Positions 41,693 through 50,616 of a DNA stretch of 64,000 nucleotides are shown piece by piece. The notes under the pieces were generated by a model that worked only from the letters and a program-made list of their open reading frames with translations, made no database searches and was not told the origin of the DNA. The DNA is from an uncultured Eubacteriales bacterium (lineage in GTDB: Bacteria > Bacillota > Clostridia > Saccharofermentanales > Saccharofermentanaceae): positions 1 through 64,000 of the forward strand of contig OMWK01000008.1 in the NCBI GenBank assembly GCA_900314745.1, written 5' to 3'. The stretch's first letter is position 1, and every line of letters starts with the position of its first letter. The position numbers and the translations under genes are program-made.

Positions 41693-43117
41693 ATGACGGA
41701 TTATCTTATTATTGCTTTGCTGATTGTTCTGACTGTTCTTGCCGTCATTATCCTGGTTAAGCTACGAAGGCCCGTGGAGACCGAGGAAGAGGACGACGGA
41801 AGGGAAGAGGAAGCTTTCATGCGTCTTATGGGGAAGCTCGATGAGAATAAGGAGGCTGTGAAGGTCATTACAGGACAGTTCGATGTCATGACCAAGAGCC
41901 AGTATGCCCAGAACAGGAGCATGCAGGAGTCAATCAACGCCTCGCTTAAGGAGAACCGTGAGGAGCAGTCTTCGAGGCTCGATACCCTTACAAGGTCCCA
42001 GAATACTTCATTCATCGAGTTCCGTAAGGAAATGAACGAGAGCTCTGACCGTCAGAACAAGGCGATAGTCAGCATGCAGAAGAGTACCGCCGATTCGGTT
42101 CTCGCGATGCAGAAGACAACGAGCGAGGCGCTTCTTAAGATGCAGGATCAGATGAATAAGACCTTGCAGACTTCCATCGAGAGCATGACCCGTTCCAATG
42201 AGAAGAAGCTCGATGAGATCAGGGGCGTCGTTACCGAGAAGCTCGATAAGACGCTTAACGAGAGACTTGATTCGAACTTCAAGCAGGTTGGCGAACAGAT
42301 GGCGAACCTGTATAAGAGCCTCGGCGAGCTTCAGCAGCTGTCGACCGGAGTAACGAGCCTTAACAAGACATTGAGCAATGTTAAGACCAGAGGCAACTGG
42401 GGCGAGGTTCAGCTCGGCCGCATCCTGGAGCAGACACTCGCACGCGAACAGTACGAGGAGAATATCGCGACGAAGAGCGGTTCTTCCGACAGAGTTGAAT
42501 ATGCGATCAAGCTTCCGAACGAGGATGGTACCGCTTACCTTCCCATCGATGCGAAGTTCCCGGTCGATATCTATAACAGGATCGCTGAGGCGGCAGAGAA
42601 CTGTGATGAGGCTGCTGTGAAGGCCGCGAGGGCGGAACTTACCAACAGGATCAAGCAGGAAGCAACTACGATAAGCGGTAAGTATCTTGATCCGCCGAAC
42701 ACCTCGGACTATGCGATTATGTATCTTCCGACCGAAGGCCTCTATGCTGAGGTTCTCCGGATAGACGGCCTCTCCGACTACTGCCAGAGCAAGCGGATAA
42801 TGATCGCGGGCCCCACGACGATCATGGCTCTGCTTAATACGATATCCATAGGTTTCCGCCATATGGTCCTTAACAGGAAGAGTGAAGAGATCCGTAAGAT
42901 CTTGGAAGCGACGAAGGGCCAGATAGATAAGCTTGAAGAAGCTGCAATAACTGCCGAGAAGCGTATAGATAAGGCGTCCGAGGCTGCGAAGGAGATAAGG
43001 CATCGAACCGGCATTATGAGGGGGAAGATGAGAAATATCTCCGCTATCGACTCCGAGGAGTCCGACAGAATCCTCGGAATCGAATCGGATATCGATGATT
43101 TATTCGACGAGGATTAA
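41693..43117 (+). CDS. rmuC: DNA recombination protein RmuC homologue
   Basis: An N-terminal membrane helix (about 3-22), a long coiled coil (about 35-215) and the RmuC nuclease-like domain (SNVKTRGNWGEVQLGRILEQ, LPIDAKFPVDIYNRI, YAIMYLPTEGLYAEVLR, AGPTTIMALLNTI). RmuC limits DNA inversions at short repeats in E. coli; its biochemistry is poorly known. I chose the ATG at 41693 because GGAGGTG precedes it; an earlier in-frame start lacks such a site. The end overlaps convergent ridA by four bases. Confidence 0.92.
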   Translation: MTDYLIIALLIVLTVLAVIILVKLRRPVETEEEDDGREEEAFMRLMGKLDENKEAVKVITGQFDVMTKSQYAQNRSMQESINASLKENREEQSSRLDTLTRSQNTSFIEFRKEMNESSDRQNKAIVSMQKSTADSVLAMQKTTSEALLKMQDQMNKTLQTSIESMTRSNEKKLDEIRGVVTEKLDKTLNERLDSNFKQVGEQMANLYKSLGELQQLSTGVTSLNKTLSNVKTRGNWGEVQLGRILEQTLAREQYEENIATKSGSSDRVEYAIKLPNEDGTAYLPIDAKFPVDIYNRIAEAAENCDEAAVKAARAELTNRIKQEATTISGKYLDPPNTSDYAIMYLPTEGLYAEVLRIDGLSDYCQSKRIMIAGPTTIMALLNTISIGFRHMVLNRKSEEIRKILEATKGQIDKLEEAAITAEKRIDKASEAAKEIRHRTGIMRGKMRNISAIDSEESDRILGIESDIDDLFDED

Positions 43118-43485
43118 GCTTCGGCGATAACTTCGACCTCGACGAGAACGTTCTTCGGCAGTGTCTTGACGGCTACGCAGCTTCGAGCGGGGAGAGATGT
43201 GAAGTATCTGCCGTATACTTCGTTGAATGCGGCAAAGTCATTCATGTCGGCAAGGAAGCATGTCGTCTTGACTGCCTTGCCGAATGATGATCCGGCTGCT
43301 TCGAGAACGGCTTTGAGATTCTTCATTACCTGTTCGCTCTGTCCGTTTATGTCAGTTGCTTCGACAGTATTGGTATCGGGGTTGATCGCTATCTGCCCCG
43401 ATGTGAATACGAAGCCGTTGCTTACGATAGCCTGGGAATAAGGACCTACTGCCTTTGGTGCGCTTTCTGTGTGGATTGTGTTCAT
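43114..43485 (-). CDS. ridA: RidA family enamine/imine deaminase
   Basis: A 123-residue trimer-forming protein with the family signature VGPYSQAIVSNGFVFTSGQI and the carboxylate-binding Arg in LPARSCVAVKTLPKNVLVEVE. RidA hydrolyses the reactive enamines and imines that PLP enzymes such as threonine dehydratase release. It lies 12 bases after ilvA, whose product it would clean up, with AAGGAG upstream. Confidence 0.95.
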   Translation of the reverse strand: MNTIHTESAPKAVGPYSQAIVSNGFVFTSGQIAINPDTNTVEATDINGQSEQVMKNLKAVLEAAGSSFGKAVKTTCFLADMNDFAAFNEVYGRYFTSLPARSCVAVKTLPKNVLVEVEVIAEA

Positions 43486-43497
43486 GCTGTGTTCTCC

Positions 43498-44691
43498 TTA
43501 TAGTGTTTTGAATCCGTGTTTTGCGAGTGCTTTTTTGATCTTGCTGATATGGTCATAATTACGGGTCTCGAGCGTAATCCGAAGATAGCATCCGTTGACG
43601 TCGCTTCCTTCATTGGCGCGCTCGTGATGTATCGAGATGACGTTGGCTCCGAGCTCTGAGAATATGCGTGATACCTCCATTAACTGACCGGGTTTATCGA
43701 TGAGTTCGATGTTGGTCGAATATGTTCTTCCCGTCATGAGAAGACCGCGGCTTATGACTCTCGATAGTATCGTAACATCGATGTTTCCTCCGGACAAAAG
43801 ACATACTGTCTTTTTGCCTTTGACCGGAACTTTGTTGAACATCGCCGCTGCCACTGACGCGGCGCCGGCGCCTTCCGTTACGAGCTTGTGCTGTTCCATC
43901 AGTGCCAGAATAGCCGCCGATATCTCGTCATCCGTGACGGTCACCACTTCATCGACATATTCGGATACATACCTGAACGTGTTGTCTCCGGGTTCTTTGA
44001 CTGCTATGCCGTCGGCGATGGTGGATACCGAATCGAGGCGTTCCTTCTTCATGTCGTGAACTGAGTTGAACATGCTCGGGGCTCCTGCCGCCTGTACACC
44101 GTAGACTTTGATCGCAGGGTTTAAGGTCTTCAATGTGAATGCCACTCCTGATATGAGACCTCCGCCTCCGATGGGGACGATGACTGCCTCAAGTTCAGGC
44201 AGCTGTTCCAGAAGCTCGAGTCCGATCGTTCCCTGCCCCGTGATTACGAGTTCGTCATCGAACGGGTGAATGAATGTGTAACCCATCTCGTCCTTGAGTC
44301 TGAGTGCTTCGGCGTAGGCGTCATCATAAACGCCTTTTATAAGGCAGATCTCGGCTCCGTAACTTCTTGTTGCTTCGACTTTGGATATGGGAGCTCCGTC
44401 AGGGAGGCAGATGACGGATTTGATACCGTTCTTGGCAGCGGCCAGCGCAACGCCCTGAGCGTGATTTCCGGCTGAGCAGGCTATGACTCCCTTGGATTTC
44501 TCCTCGTCGCTTAACTGACTCATTTTGTAGTAGGCTCCCCTTACCTTAAATGAGCCGGTTATCTGAAGATTCTCAGTCTTGAGGAAGATCTCGGATTCCG
44601 GATTGATCTTGGGTGCGGATATTATGTCGGTCTGTCTTATGACCTTATCGAGTATGTATTTTGCGTGATAGACTTTGTCCAGTGTAAGCAT
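43498..44691 (-). CDS. ilvA: Threonine ammonia-lyase (threonine dehydratase) with ACT domain
   Basis: Converts threonine to 2-oxobutanoate, the first step of isoleucine synthesis. The PLP Lys is in TGSFKVRGAYYKM, the Gly loop is VPIGGGGLISG, and an ACT-like regulatory domain fills the C-terminal 80 residues (IELIDKPGQLMEVSRIFSEL). The length of 397 residues fits the form with a single ACT domain. I prefer the ATG at 44691, nine bases after GGAAGGA, to the one at 44709. It is in the ilvB-ilvA-ridA operon under the Ile-codon attenuator. Confidence 0.94.
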   Translation of the reverse strand: MLTLDKVYHAKYILDKVIRQTDIISAPKINPESEIFLKTENLQITGSFKVRGAYYKMSQLSDEEKSKGVIACSAGNHAQGVALAAAKNGIKSVICLPDGAPISKVEATRSYGAEICLIKGVYDDAYAEALRLKDEMGYTFIHPFDDELVITGQGTIGLELLEQLPELEAVIVPIGGGGLISGVAFTLKTLNPAIKVYGVQAAGAPSMFNSVHDMKKERLDSVSTIADGIAVKEPGDNTFRYVSEYVDEVVTVTDDEISAAILALMEQHKLVTEGAGAASVAAAMFNKVPVKGKKTVCLLSGGNIDVTILSRVISRGLLMTGRTYSTNIELIDKPGQLMEVSRIFSELGANVISIHHERANEGSDVNGCYLRITLETRNYDHISKIKKALAKHGFKTL

Positions 44692-44711
44692 TGTTTTATG
44701 TCCTTCCATTA

Positions 44712-46388
44712 TTAAAGTTCAGTGATTATGTCGTCTATGGATCCGCCCGGCGGAAGCATCGGCAGAACGAATTCGTCGCAGTCGACGGCACAGTCAATGA
44801 CGTAAGTTCCGTCATAGGAGAATGCCTCTTTGCAGGCGTTTTCGAGTTCCTGTTCCGTGAATACGAGCCTGCCTTTGGCACCGAAGCCTTCCGCTATCTT
44901 CACGAAGTCGGTGCCCCTCCCGAGAGTTGTTTCCGAGTAGTGCCTGTCGTAAAAAAGTGTCTGCCACTGTCTTACCATGCCGAGCACCCCGTTGTTCATG
45001 ATGACTATGACGAGAGGAGTTTTCTTCGTTACAGAGGTTGTGAGCTCGTTAAGGTTCATACCGAAGCTTCCGTCTCCGGTGAAGAGCACGCTTCGAAGTC
45101 CGGTTGCTTTGCCCGCGCCGATCGCGGCTCCCATGCCGAAGCCCATTGTGCCTAAGCCTCCGCTTGTCAGAAACGTGCGTGTTCCTTTGTGCGGATAACG
45201 CTGAGCGGTCCACATCTGGTGCTGGCCCACGTCAGTTGCTACGGGAAGACCTTCTGAGAATCCGCTTACGATATCTATTACTTTGTACGGGTTGAGAAAG
45301 CCTTCGGGAGTCTTGCTCATCATGTTTATGGTGTGCCGGTCTTCCTCTTCGCGAAGTTCCCTGATCCGGTCCTTCCATTCGGGACGGGCCTTTGATTCAA
45401 GCTTAGGCAGGAGTCTTCCTAATGCATCCTTGAGGTCGCCTTCCATTGAGATGTCGGCGGGGATGTTCTTGTTGAGTTCTTTTCCATCGATATCGATGTG
45501 GATGATCCGGAAGTTTCTCGAGAATCTGTTCTTGTTGCCTGTGGCGCGGTCGGAGAACCGGACACCTACCGCGATGACGAGGTCTGCTTCATCCTCCGCC
45601 TTCGAAGAGGCGTAGTGTCCGTGCATGCCCTGCATGCCGAGAAAGTTCGGTGTGTCGTGCGGGACTGCGGACAATCCCATAAGTGTACTTCCCATCGGTG
45701 CATCGAGCTTCTCCGACAGGGCGAGAAGTTCTTCTTCGGCATTGGCGGATATAACACCGCCTCCAAAGTAGATAAAGGGTCTTCTGGACTTGTTTATCAT
45801 GAGTGCGGCCGCATCAAGATAGGATTCGATTACAAGGCTTAGGGGAAGCTTATCGACCTTTTTGAAAGGCTTAACCTCGCAAACCGCAGTCTGGACATCA
45901 GTCGGGATGTCGATAAGTACCGGTCCGGGTCTTCCCGAGATGGCTGTCTGCCATGCCTCATAAAGGGTATCCTGAAGTCTGGTTACATCCTTGACGATCC
46001 AGTTGCGCTTGGTAACTGTTCTTGTGATCTCGACGGTGTTTACCTCCTGGAAGCTGTCCCTTCCCAGAAGAGAAGTCGCGACGTTGCCCGTGATGGCGAT
46101 TACCGGGACCGAATCAAGATATGCCGTGGCAAGTCCCGTGATGATGTTGGTTGAGCCGGGGCCGGATGTCGCGATGACGACGCCGGGCCGCCCGCTGGAT
46201 CTGGCATAGCCGTCCGCGGCATGCGAGGCTCCCTGCTCGTGGGCTGTGATAATGTGGGTGATACGGTCCTTATTCTCATAGAGTGCATCGAAAATCTTAA
46301 GGACCTGTCCTCCCGGGTAGCCGAATACCGTATCGCAGCCCTGCGATATCAGGAAATCGATAATGATCTTAGCGCCGTTTTGTTCCAT
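44712..46388 (-). CDS. ilvB: Acetolactate synthase large (catalytic) subunit
   Basis: A thiamine-diphosphate enzyme of 558 residues making acetolactate or acetohydroxybutyrate for Val, Leu and Ile. It has GYPGGQVLKIFDAL, the catalytic Glu in THIITAHEQGASHAADGYAR, and the ThDP motif GDGSFGMNLNELTT with a later NNGVLGMVRQWQ. No ilvN regulatory subunit gene follows; ilvA follows instead. AAGGAGG precedes the ATG. The upstream leader carries an Ile-rich peptide and a terminator. Confidence 0.96.
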   Translation of the reverse strand: MEQNGAKIIIDFLISQGCDTVFGYPGGQVLKIFDALYENKDRITHIITAHEQGASHAADGYARSSGRPGVVIATSGPGSTNIITGLATAYLDSVPVIAITGNVATSLLGRDSFQEVNTVEITRTVTKRNWIVKDVTRLQDTLYEAWQTAISGRPGPVLIDIPTDVQTAVCEVKPFKKVDKLPLSLVIESYLDAAALMINKSRRPFIYFGGGVISANAEEELLALSEKLDAPMGSTLMGLSAVPHDTPNFLGMQGMHGHYASSKAEDEADLVIAVGVRFSDRATGNKNRFSRNFRIIHIDIDGKELNKNIPADISMEGDLKDALGRLLPKLESKARPEWKDRIRELREEEDRHTINMMSKTPEGFLNPYKVIDIVSGFSEGLPVATDVGQHQMWTAQRYPHKGTRTFLTSGGLGTMGFGMGAAIGAGKATGLRSVLFTGDGSFGMNLNELTTSVTKKTPLVIVIMNNGVLGMVRQWQTLFYDRHYSETTLGRGTDFVKIAEGFGAKGRLVFTEQELENACKEAFSYDGTYVIDCAVDCDEFVLPMLPPGGSIDDIITEL

Positions 46389-46410
46389 GTGTTCCTCCTT
46401 GTGATTGTGA

Positions 46411-46442
46411 AATAAAAGCCCCGGCAGACGTTCTGCCGGGGC
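46411..46442 (-). terminator. Attenuator terminator before ilvB
   Basis: On the minus strand GCCCCGGCAGA and TCTGCCGGGGC form a perfect 11-bp stem with a three-base loop, followed by TTTTATTT, 23 bases before the ilvB ATG. Confidence 0.93.
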
Positions 46443-46475
46443 TTCGGTTAGCTTATGTCAATTAACGGATTTCAG

Positions 46476-46577
46476 TTATCTAAGCTTATGAAGGGCAGAA
46501 CGACAAAACGCACGATCGATAATAATGATCGCGCTGATAATAATGCTGATAATAATGGCGGCTGCCTGAAGCATCAT
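46476..46577 (-). CDS. ilvL: Ile-rich leader peptide of the ilvB operon
   Basis: A 33-codon frame starting ATG ATG, with GGAAGGG nine bases upstream. Ten Ile codons occur in runs of three, three and four within codons 8-20; the peptide ends ALHKLR. Codons 26-30 (Arg-Ser-Ala-Leu-His) contain the antiterminator arm GTTCTGCC, which pairs perfectly with GGCAGAAC of the terminator. TGCCCTTC, overlapping that arm, also pairs with GAAGGGCA at the peptide's own ribosome binding site. Stalling at Ile codons would therefore favour read-through into ilvB-ilvA-ridA. Confidence 0.85.
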   Translation of the reverse strand: MMLQAAAIIISIIISAIIIIDRAFCRSALHKLR

Positions 46578-46608
46578 TGAGTCGTGCCCTTCCTTTGATA
46601 ATGGAAGG

Positions 46609-46637
46609 ATTATATTCCTAGAAACCGCCGCTGACAA
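46609..46637 (-). promoter_or_regulatory. ilvB operon promoter
   Basis: On the minus strand TTGTCA (46632-46637) and a perfect TATAAT (46609-46614) are 17 bases apart. The predicted start near 46602 is 25 bases before the leader peptide. Confidence 0.85.
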
Positions 46638-46699
46638 TGCAAAACAGCAAGAAAAAAGTGTCATTTTCGCACGGGTTCCGCTGTCAGCTTTATTTATGT

Positions 46700-46708
46700 G
46701 TGTTATAC
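46700..46708 (+). promoter_or_regulatory. SRP RNA promoter, extended -10
   Basis: TGTTATACT, an extended -10, lies about ten bases before the outer helix of the SRP RNA. Confidence 0.6.
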
Positions 46709-46716
46709 TATAGGAC

Positions 46717-46867
46717 AGTTCGCGCTATGTGAGCTGTGGCCGGGGTCGGGTCTCGTGCAATTCGATCCCGTGAACCCTGTCAGGTCCGGAAGGAAGCAGC
46801 AGTAAGCGGTCTTTCGTTTGTGCCGCGAGGGTGCCTGTCCGGCTGCAGTTCAGATAGTGCGGGCTTT
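46717..46867 (+). ncRNA. ffs: Signal recognition particle RNA (small bacterial type)
   Basis: The universally conserved domain IV is intact: GTCAGGTCCGGAAGGAAGCA, then GCAGTAAGCGG. The outer helix pairs the left side (CGCGCTAT, then TGAGCTG) with the right side (CTGCAGTTCA, then ATAGTGCG) through GGCCGG and CCGGC, and TTTTTG ends the transcript. The ends are inferred from pairing. It lies just before dnaX, a common place in Firmicutes. Confidence 0.93.
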
Positions 46868-46887
46868 TTGATTTATGGGAGATCAAC

Positions 46888-49218
46888 ATGGAATACCAGG
46901 CTCTTTACAGACAGTTCAGACCGTCAAACTTCGATGAGATAGTTGAGCAGCGGGCTGCGGTTGCAACCCTGAGGAAGACCGTATTAACGGGTAAGATAGG
47001 ACATGCCTACCTCTTCTGCGGCCAGAGGGGAACCGGTAAGACTTCAATCGCGAGAGTATTCGCGAGAGCCATCAACTGTGAGCATCCCGTAAACGGCAAT
47101 CCGTGTAATGAATGTGCAATCTGTAAGGGCATATTAGACGGCTCCCTGATGGACGTTATCGAGATCGATGCCGCGTCCAACAGAAGCATCGACAACATAA
47201 GAAGCATCTGCGAGGAAGTAAGCTATGCTCCTTCCCGTGCGAAGTACAAGGTCTACATCATAGACGAGGTCCACATGATCACGACGGATGCGTTCAACGC
47301 ACTCCTTAAGACTTTGGAAGAGCCGCCGGCGCACGCCGTATTCCTCTTCGCTACTACGGAGCCGCACCAGATTCCTGCGACCATTCTGTCGAGATGCCAG
47401 AGATTCGAGTTCAGGCGCATCTCCGTTGCCGCCATCAAGGGCAGGCTTAAGTACATATGCGAGAAGGAGAACATCAACTGCGGTGAAGACGCTCTCGAAC
47501 TGATCGCGTCAATGAGTGACGGAGCCATGAGAGATGCCATCTCCTACTTGGATCAGGCTGCCGCCATGGCGTCGGGATCACTTATCACGCCTGAGGCGAT
47601 CGAGGACATGACCGGCTCGGTAAACATTGATTTTATTTCAGATTTTGCAGCGATCCTGATAAACGGGCAGTACGACAAGCTCCCGGTTAAGTGTAAGGAG
47701 CTGTCAGACAGCGGACGTGATTTCATTCAGTTCACACTGGATCTGGCCGAATATTTCAGAAACCTTCTTATCGTAAGGGTTGTACCCGATCCGGTGAAGC
47801 TGATTCCCGCTTCAGTTAAGACGCTGAAGCGCATGTATGAGATAGCAAATCTTACGAATTCACAGACACTCGTGGCTTTCATAGCTTCGTTCTCGAAGAC
47901 CGTGTCCGAGCTTAAGTGGTCGCCTTCCGTAAGAACCAGCTTCGAGATATCGATGCTGAGGCTCTGCGGCAGGAAGATCAAGGCAGAAGAGACGCCTCTT
48001 GTAATTCCCGATTTTACGAATCTTCAGAAGGAGGCCGCGAAGAGGATCTCCGAAGGAACCGTAAGTGATGAGAAGCCTGAGCCCTCGCCTGTTCCCGCCA
48101 TTGCGAGAATGCCGGAGCCTGAGGTGAAGCCTGAGCCCGCGCCTGTTCCTGCAATTGCAAGAATGCCCGAGCCTGAGGTAAAACCCGAACCCGAGGCCCC
48201 CGAGAAGCCCGAAGTTTCTAAGGAACCTGAGCCTTCGAATGAGCCCGAACCCACTAAGGAGCCGGAACCTGTCGAAGCGCCTGCAGAAGAGTCTGCAGAA
48301 GAGTCTTCTGAGGAGCCCGATATCGAATCGCCTTTCGATGAGGAGGAGACACCTTCTCTTGAGCAGATACAGGCAAAGTTTGATGAGCTTAAGGCGAATC
48401 ATGCGGGGCATTTTGGCAACGAGAGCATCGAGACCGCTGTTCCCGCGCCCGAAGACGATTATACTGATGACGCCATGATCCCGGGGGCTGTGGCAGGACC
48501 TTCCGATGCGCCGTTTGAGGATGAGGAAGAGGATGAGGACAAGCCTCTTGAGAATCAGATAGGACTTTTCTTCAACGAGGAGGAGAGGACCGAGGCTCCC
48601 AAGGTCGGAATCTTCGCGGATCTTTCCGATTCCGTTCTGGATGATATAGCGAAGGAAGACGAAGAAGAGGAAGAGGAGGCTCCCGCGGAGGATGTTTATG
48701 AAGAGGATGAGGACCTCCAGGCTCCGACCGGAAGGATCGGCGAGACCAGAAGATCCGCGCTCTCGACAGCTGTTGAGAGTTCTCCCATCGTAACCGCGAA
48801 GACGCCCAAGGAGGAGACGGACCCCAAGAAGATCTGGCTTGAGATAAAGTCTCTAGTCTTCGAGCAGGACAGGGCCATGGGTCAGTTCCTGGATGCATCC
48901 AGGCTTAAGCTTCTCGGTGAGGGCGCGTTCATCATAATCGCGAGCAACGACGGCAATGAGGCGAAGGCGATCGGAGCAGATCCGAGATTCATGCAGGTGT
49001 CTTCGTACATCAAGTCCCGCTATGCGAACATTAACCGCGTCTATTCATGTACTGCTGTTCAGTTCAATAACGTAATCAAGCTTTATCAGAGGCAGCATCC
49101 CGGCGAGCCGGTTCCGGTAATCGAGTGCGATGATGCGGCAAGCGATCCCGCGGCAGACTTCATCAATAGTCTGGGGCAGGCGGGTCTTAATACCGAAATA
49201 CACTTCGGTGATGAGTGA
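46888..49218 (+). CDS. dnaX: DNA polymerase III subunits gamma and tau
   Basis: The clamp-loader ATPase: Walker A GQRGTGKTSIARVF, a four-Cys zinc site (CEHPVNGNPCNECAIC), Walker B IIDEVHMI and sensor region TILSRCQRF. Residues about 390-640 form a long acidic Pro/Glu linker with an exact 18-residue tandem repeat; the last 130 residues are a tau-type domain (EETDPKKIWLEIKSLVFEQD). The 776 residues exceed the usual 550-650 because of the linker. No A-run frameshift signal for a short gamma form was noticed. Confidence 0.95.
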   Translation: MEYQALYRQFRPSNFDEIVEQRAAVATLRKTVLTGKIGHAYLFCGQRGTGKTSIARVFARAINCEHPVNGNPCNECAICKGILDGSLMDVIEIDAASNRSIDNIRSICEEVSYAPSRAKYKVYIIDEVHMITTDAFNALLKTLEEPPAHAVFLFATTEPHQIPATILSRCQRFEFRRISVAAIKGRLKYICEKENINCGEDALELIASMSDGAMRDAISYLDQAAAMASGSLITPEAIEDMTGSVNIDFISDFAAILINGQYDKLPVKCKELSDSGRDFIQFTLDLAEYFRNLLIVRVVPDPVKLIPASVKTLKRMYEIANLTNSQTLVAFIASFSKTVSELKWSPSVRTSFEISMLRLCGRKIKAEETPLVIPDFTNLQKEAAKRISEGTVSDEKPEPSPVPAIARMPEPEVKPEPAPVPAIARMPEPEVKPEPEAPEKPEVSKEPEPSNEPEPTKEPEPVEAPAEESAEESSEEPDIESPFDEEETPSLEQIQAKFDELKANHAGHFGNESIETAVPAPEDDYTDDAMIPGAVAGPSDAPFEDEEEDEDKPLENQIGLFFNEEERTEAPKVGIFADLSDSVLDDIAKEDEEEEEEAPAEDVYEEDEDLQAPTGRIGETRRSALSTAVESSPIVTAKTPKEETDPKKIWLEIKSLVFEQDRAMGQFLDASRLKLLGEGAFIIIASNDGNEAKAIGADPRFMQVSSYIKSRYANINRVYSCTAVQFNNVIKLYQRQHPGEPVPVIECDDAASDPAADFINSLGQAGLNTEIHFGDE
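48073..48180 (+). repeat. Two 54-base coding repeats in dnaX
   Basis: Two adjacent 18-codon units encode KPEPSPVPAIARMPEPEV and KPEPAPVPAIARMPEPEV. They differ by one amino acid (Ser or Ala) but by several silent third-position changes, which suggests selection on the peptide. Confidence 0.9.
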
Positions 49219-49285
49219 CGGCCTGTTATAGGGTATAATAGGTTGTTTTCGAACGAAGATTATAAATTACACGGAGGATAAGATA

Positions 49286-49624
49286 ATGGCAAAAGGCTTT
49301 AAGGGCATGCCCGGCGGAATGGGCGGTATGGGTAACCTCATGGCTCAGGCACAGAAGATGCAGAAGGAGCTTGAGAAGGTTCAGATCGAGATCAAGGAGT
49401 TGAGAATTCCCGGTACTTCCGGCGGCGATAAGGTTAAGCTGGTATTGGGCGGCGATCACAAGATTTATAACCTCGAGATCGATCCTGAAGTTATCGATCC
49501 TGATGATTCCGAGATGCTTGCAGATCTCATCACAGCTGCTTACAACCAGGCTAACGATGAGCTCGAGGCTAAGTCCACAGAAATGATGAACAGAGTAACC
49601 GGCGGAGTTAAGATGCCGTTCTGA
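49286..49624 (+). CDS. ybaB: YbaB/EbfC nucleoid-associated protein
   Basis: A 112-residue DNA-binding protein with a Gly/Met-rich start (GMPGGMGGMGNLMAQAQKMQ) and the family core LKVDPEVID-like stretch (LEIDPEVIDPDDSEMLADLI). It is found between dnaX and recR in most Firmicutes, as here. GGAGG precedes the ATG. Confidence 0.95.
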   Translation: MAKGFKGMPGGMGGMGNLMAQAQKMQKELEKVQIEIKELRIPGTSGGDKVKLVLGGDHKIYNLEIDPEVIDPDDSEMLADLITAAYNQANDELEAKSTEMMNRVTGGVKMPF

Positions 49625-49625
49625 T

Positions 49626-50234
49626 ATGGACAGATATTCACCGTCAGTACAAAACCTGATAGCTAAGCTGGGATCGCTTCCCGGCATCGGAAGAAAGTCG
49701 GCTCAGAAGCTGGCTTTTTCCATACTGTCCATGTCCGAGGAAGAGGTTAATTCGATAACCGGGGCCATCGCTGATGCGAGAAGGCTCACGAAGCGCTGCG
49801 GCATCTGTCAGAACTTCACCGACAGCGATCCCTGTCCCATATGCTCTGATGCGAGAAGAGACAGGAGTGTCATCTGCGTGGTCGAGTCGCCGAGGGACGT
49901 GTCCGCTTTCGAGAGGATGCACGAGTATAACGGCCTTTACCATGTTCTGCACGGCGTCTACAACCCCGTGGGCAACATGAACATGAACGACATAACGCTG
50001 TCGGAGCTTTTCGCAAGGCTTGCAGAGCACTCCGAGGTGAAGGAAGTGATCGTGGCGACGAACCAGTCCGCGGAGGGCAATGCGACGGCGCTTTACATCT
50101 CGCGTCTGATCTCGCCTTCCGGCATTAAGGTAACGCGTCTGGCATCCGGGCTTCCCATGGGATCCGACATCGAGTATGCGGACGATCTGACGCTCGCGAA
50201 TGCGCTTAAGGGCAGAAAGCAGGTGGGTTCCTAG
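49626..50234 (+). CDS. recR: Recombination protein RecR
   Basis: RecR works with RecO (and RecF) to load RecA at gaps. The 202 residues show the helix-hairpin-helix LGSLPGIGRKSAQKLAF, a zinc finger (CGICQNFTDSDPCPIC) and a Toprim domain (VVESPRDVSAFERM, VIVATNQSAEGNATALYI). The gene begins one base after the ybaB stop. Confidence 0.97.
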   Translation: MDRYSPSVQNLIAKLGSLPGIGRKSAQKLAFSILSMSEEEVNSITGAIADARRLTKRCGICQNFTDSDPCPICSDARRDRSVICVVESPRDVSAFERMHEYNGLYHVLHGVYNPVGNMNMNDITLSELFARLAEHSEVKEVIVATNQSAEGNATALYISRLISPSGIKVTRLASGLPMGSDIEYADDLTLANALKGRKQVGS

Positions 50235-50488
50235 TGGCAGACGAAGGCATGAGACTTGATAAATTCCTGAAGGTGTCCCGCATCATAAAGAGGCGCCAGG
50301 TGGCAAATGACGTATGTTCCGCGGGAAGGGTCACGGTCAACGGAAGACCCGCGAAGCCGTCGGTCAAGCTTAAGACGGGAGACGAGGTTACCATCGAATT
50401 CGGCAACGGCACGGTAGGTTTCCGCGTGCTCTCCATCGCGAACACGGTCCGTAAGGAAGACGCCGATTCGATGTACGAATTGATGTAA
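50234..50488 (+). CDS. rqcP: S4-domain RNA-binding protein, RqcP/YabO type
   Basis: The 84 residues are one S4 domain (MRLDKFLKVSRIIKRRQVAN, GRVTVNGRPAKPS, LKTGDEVTIEF). RqcP helps RqcH add Ala tails to peptides stalled on 50S subunits. The GTG start overlaps the last base of the recR stop; an ATG five codons later is an alternative. Confidence 0.85.
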   Translation: MADEGMRLDKFLKVSRIIKRRQVANDVCSAGRVTVNGRPAKPSVKLKTGDEVTIEFGNGTVGFRVLSIANTVRKEDADSMYELM

Positions 50489-50566
50489 GTTGCTTCGCTA
50501 CGTAAGTCCGCTCAGCGAACTTACACAACTCAGAAGAGTTTTGAATTAAGCACATTAATTGAAAAC

Positions 50567-50599
50567 GTCCCCTTATTAATATAAAATAAGGGGACTTTT
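50567..50599 (+). terminator. Terminator before trpS
   Basis: GTCCCCTTATT and AATAAGGGGAC form a perfect 11-bp stem with a seven-base loop followed by TTTT. It ends 17 bases before the trpS ATG, so trpS either has a promoter overlapping it or is read by partial read-through. No T-box sequence is present. Confidence 0.9.
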
Positions 50600-50616
50600 A
50601 ATTTGCGGAGGAAGAT

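Noticed and set aside
46578..46664. A longer 62-codon form of the ilvB leader peptide
   Set aside because: Its extra N-terminal codons cover the promoter, so they are not transcribed; the ATG at 46577 follows a ribosome binding site.
48073..48180. CRISPR-like repeats
   Set aside because: There are only two adjacent units without spacers, in frame within dnaX.
50489..50616. T-box riboswitch before trpS
   Set aside because: A terminator is present, but the conserved T-box sequence and a Trp specifier stem are absent.
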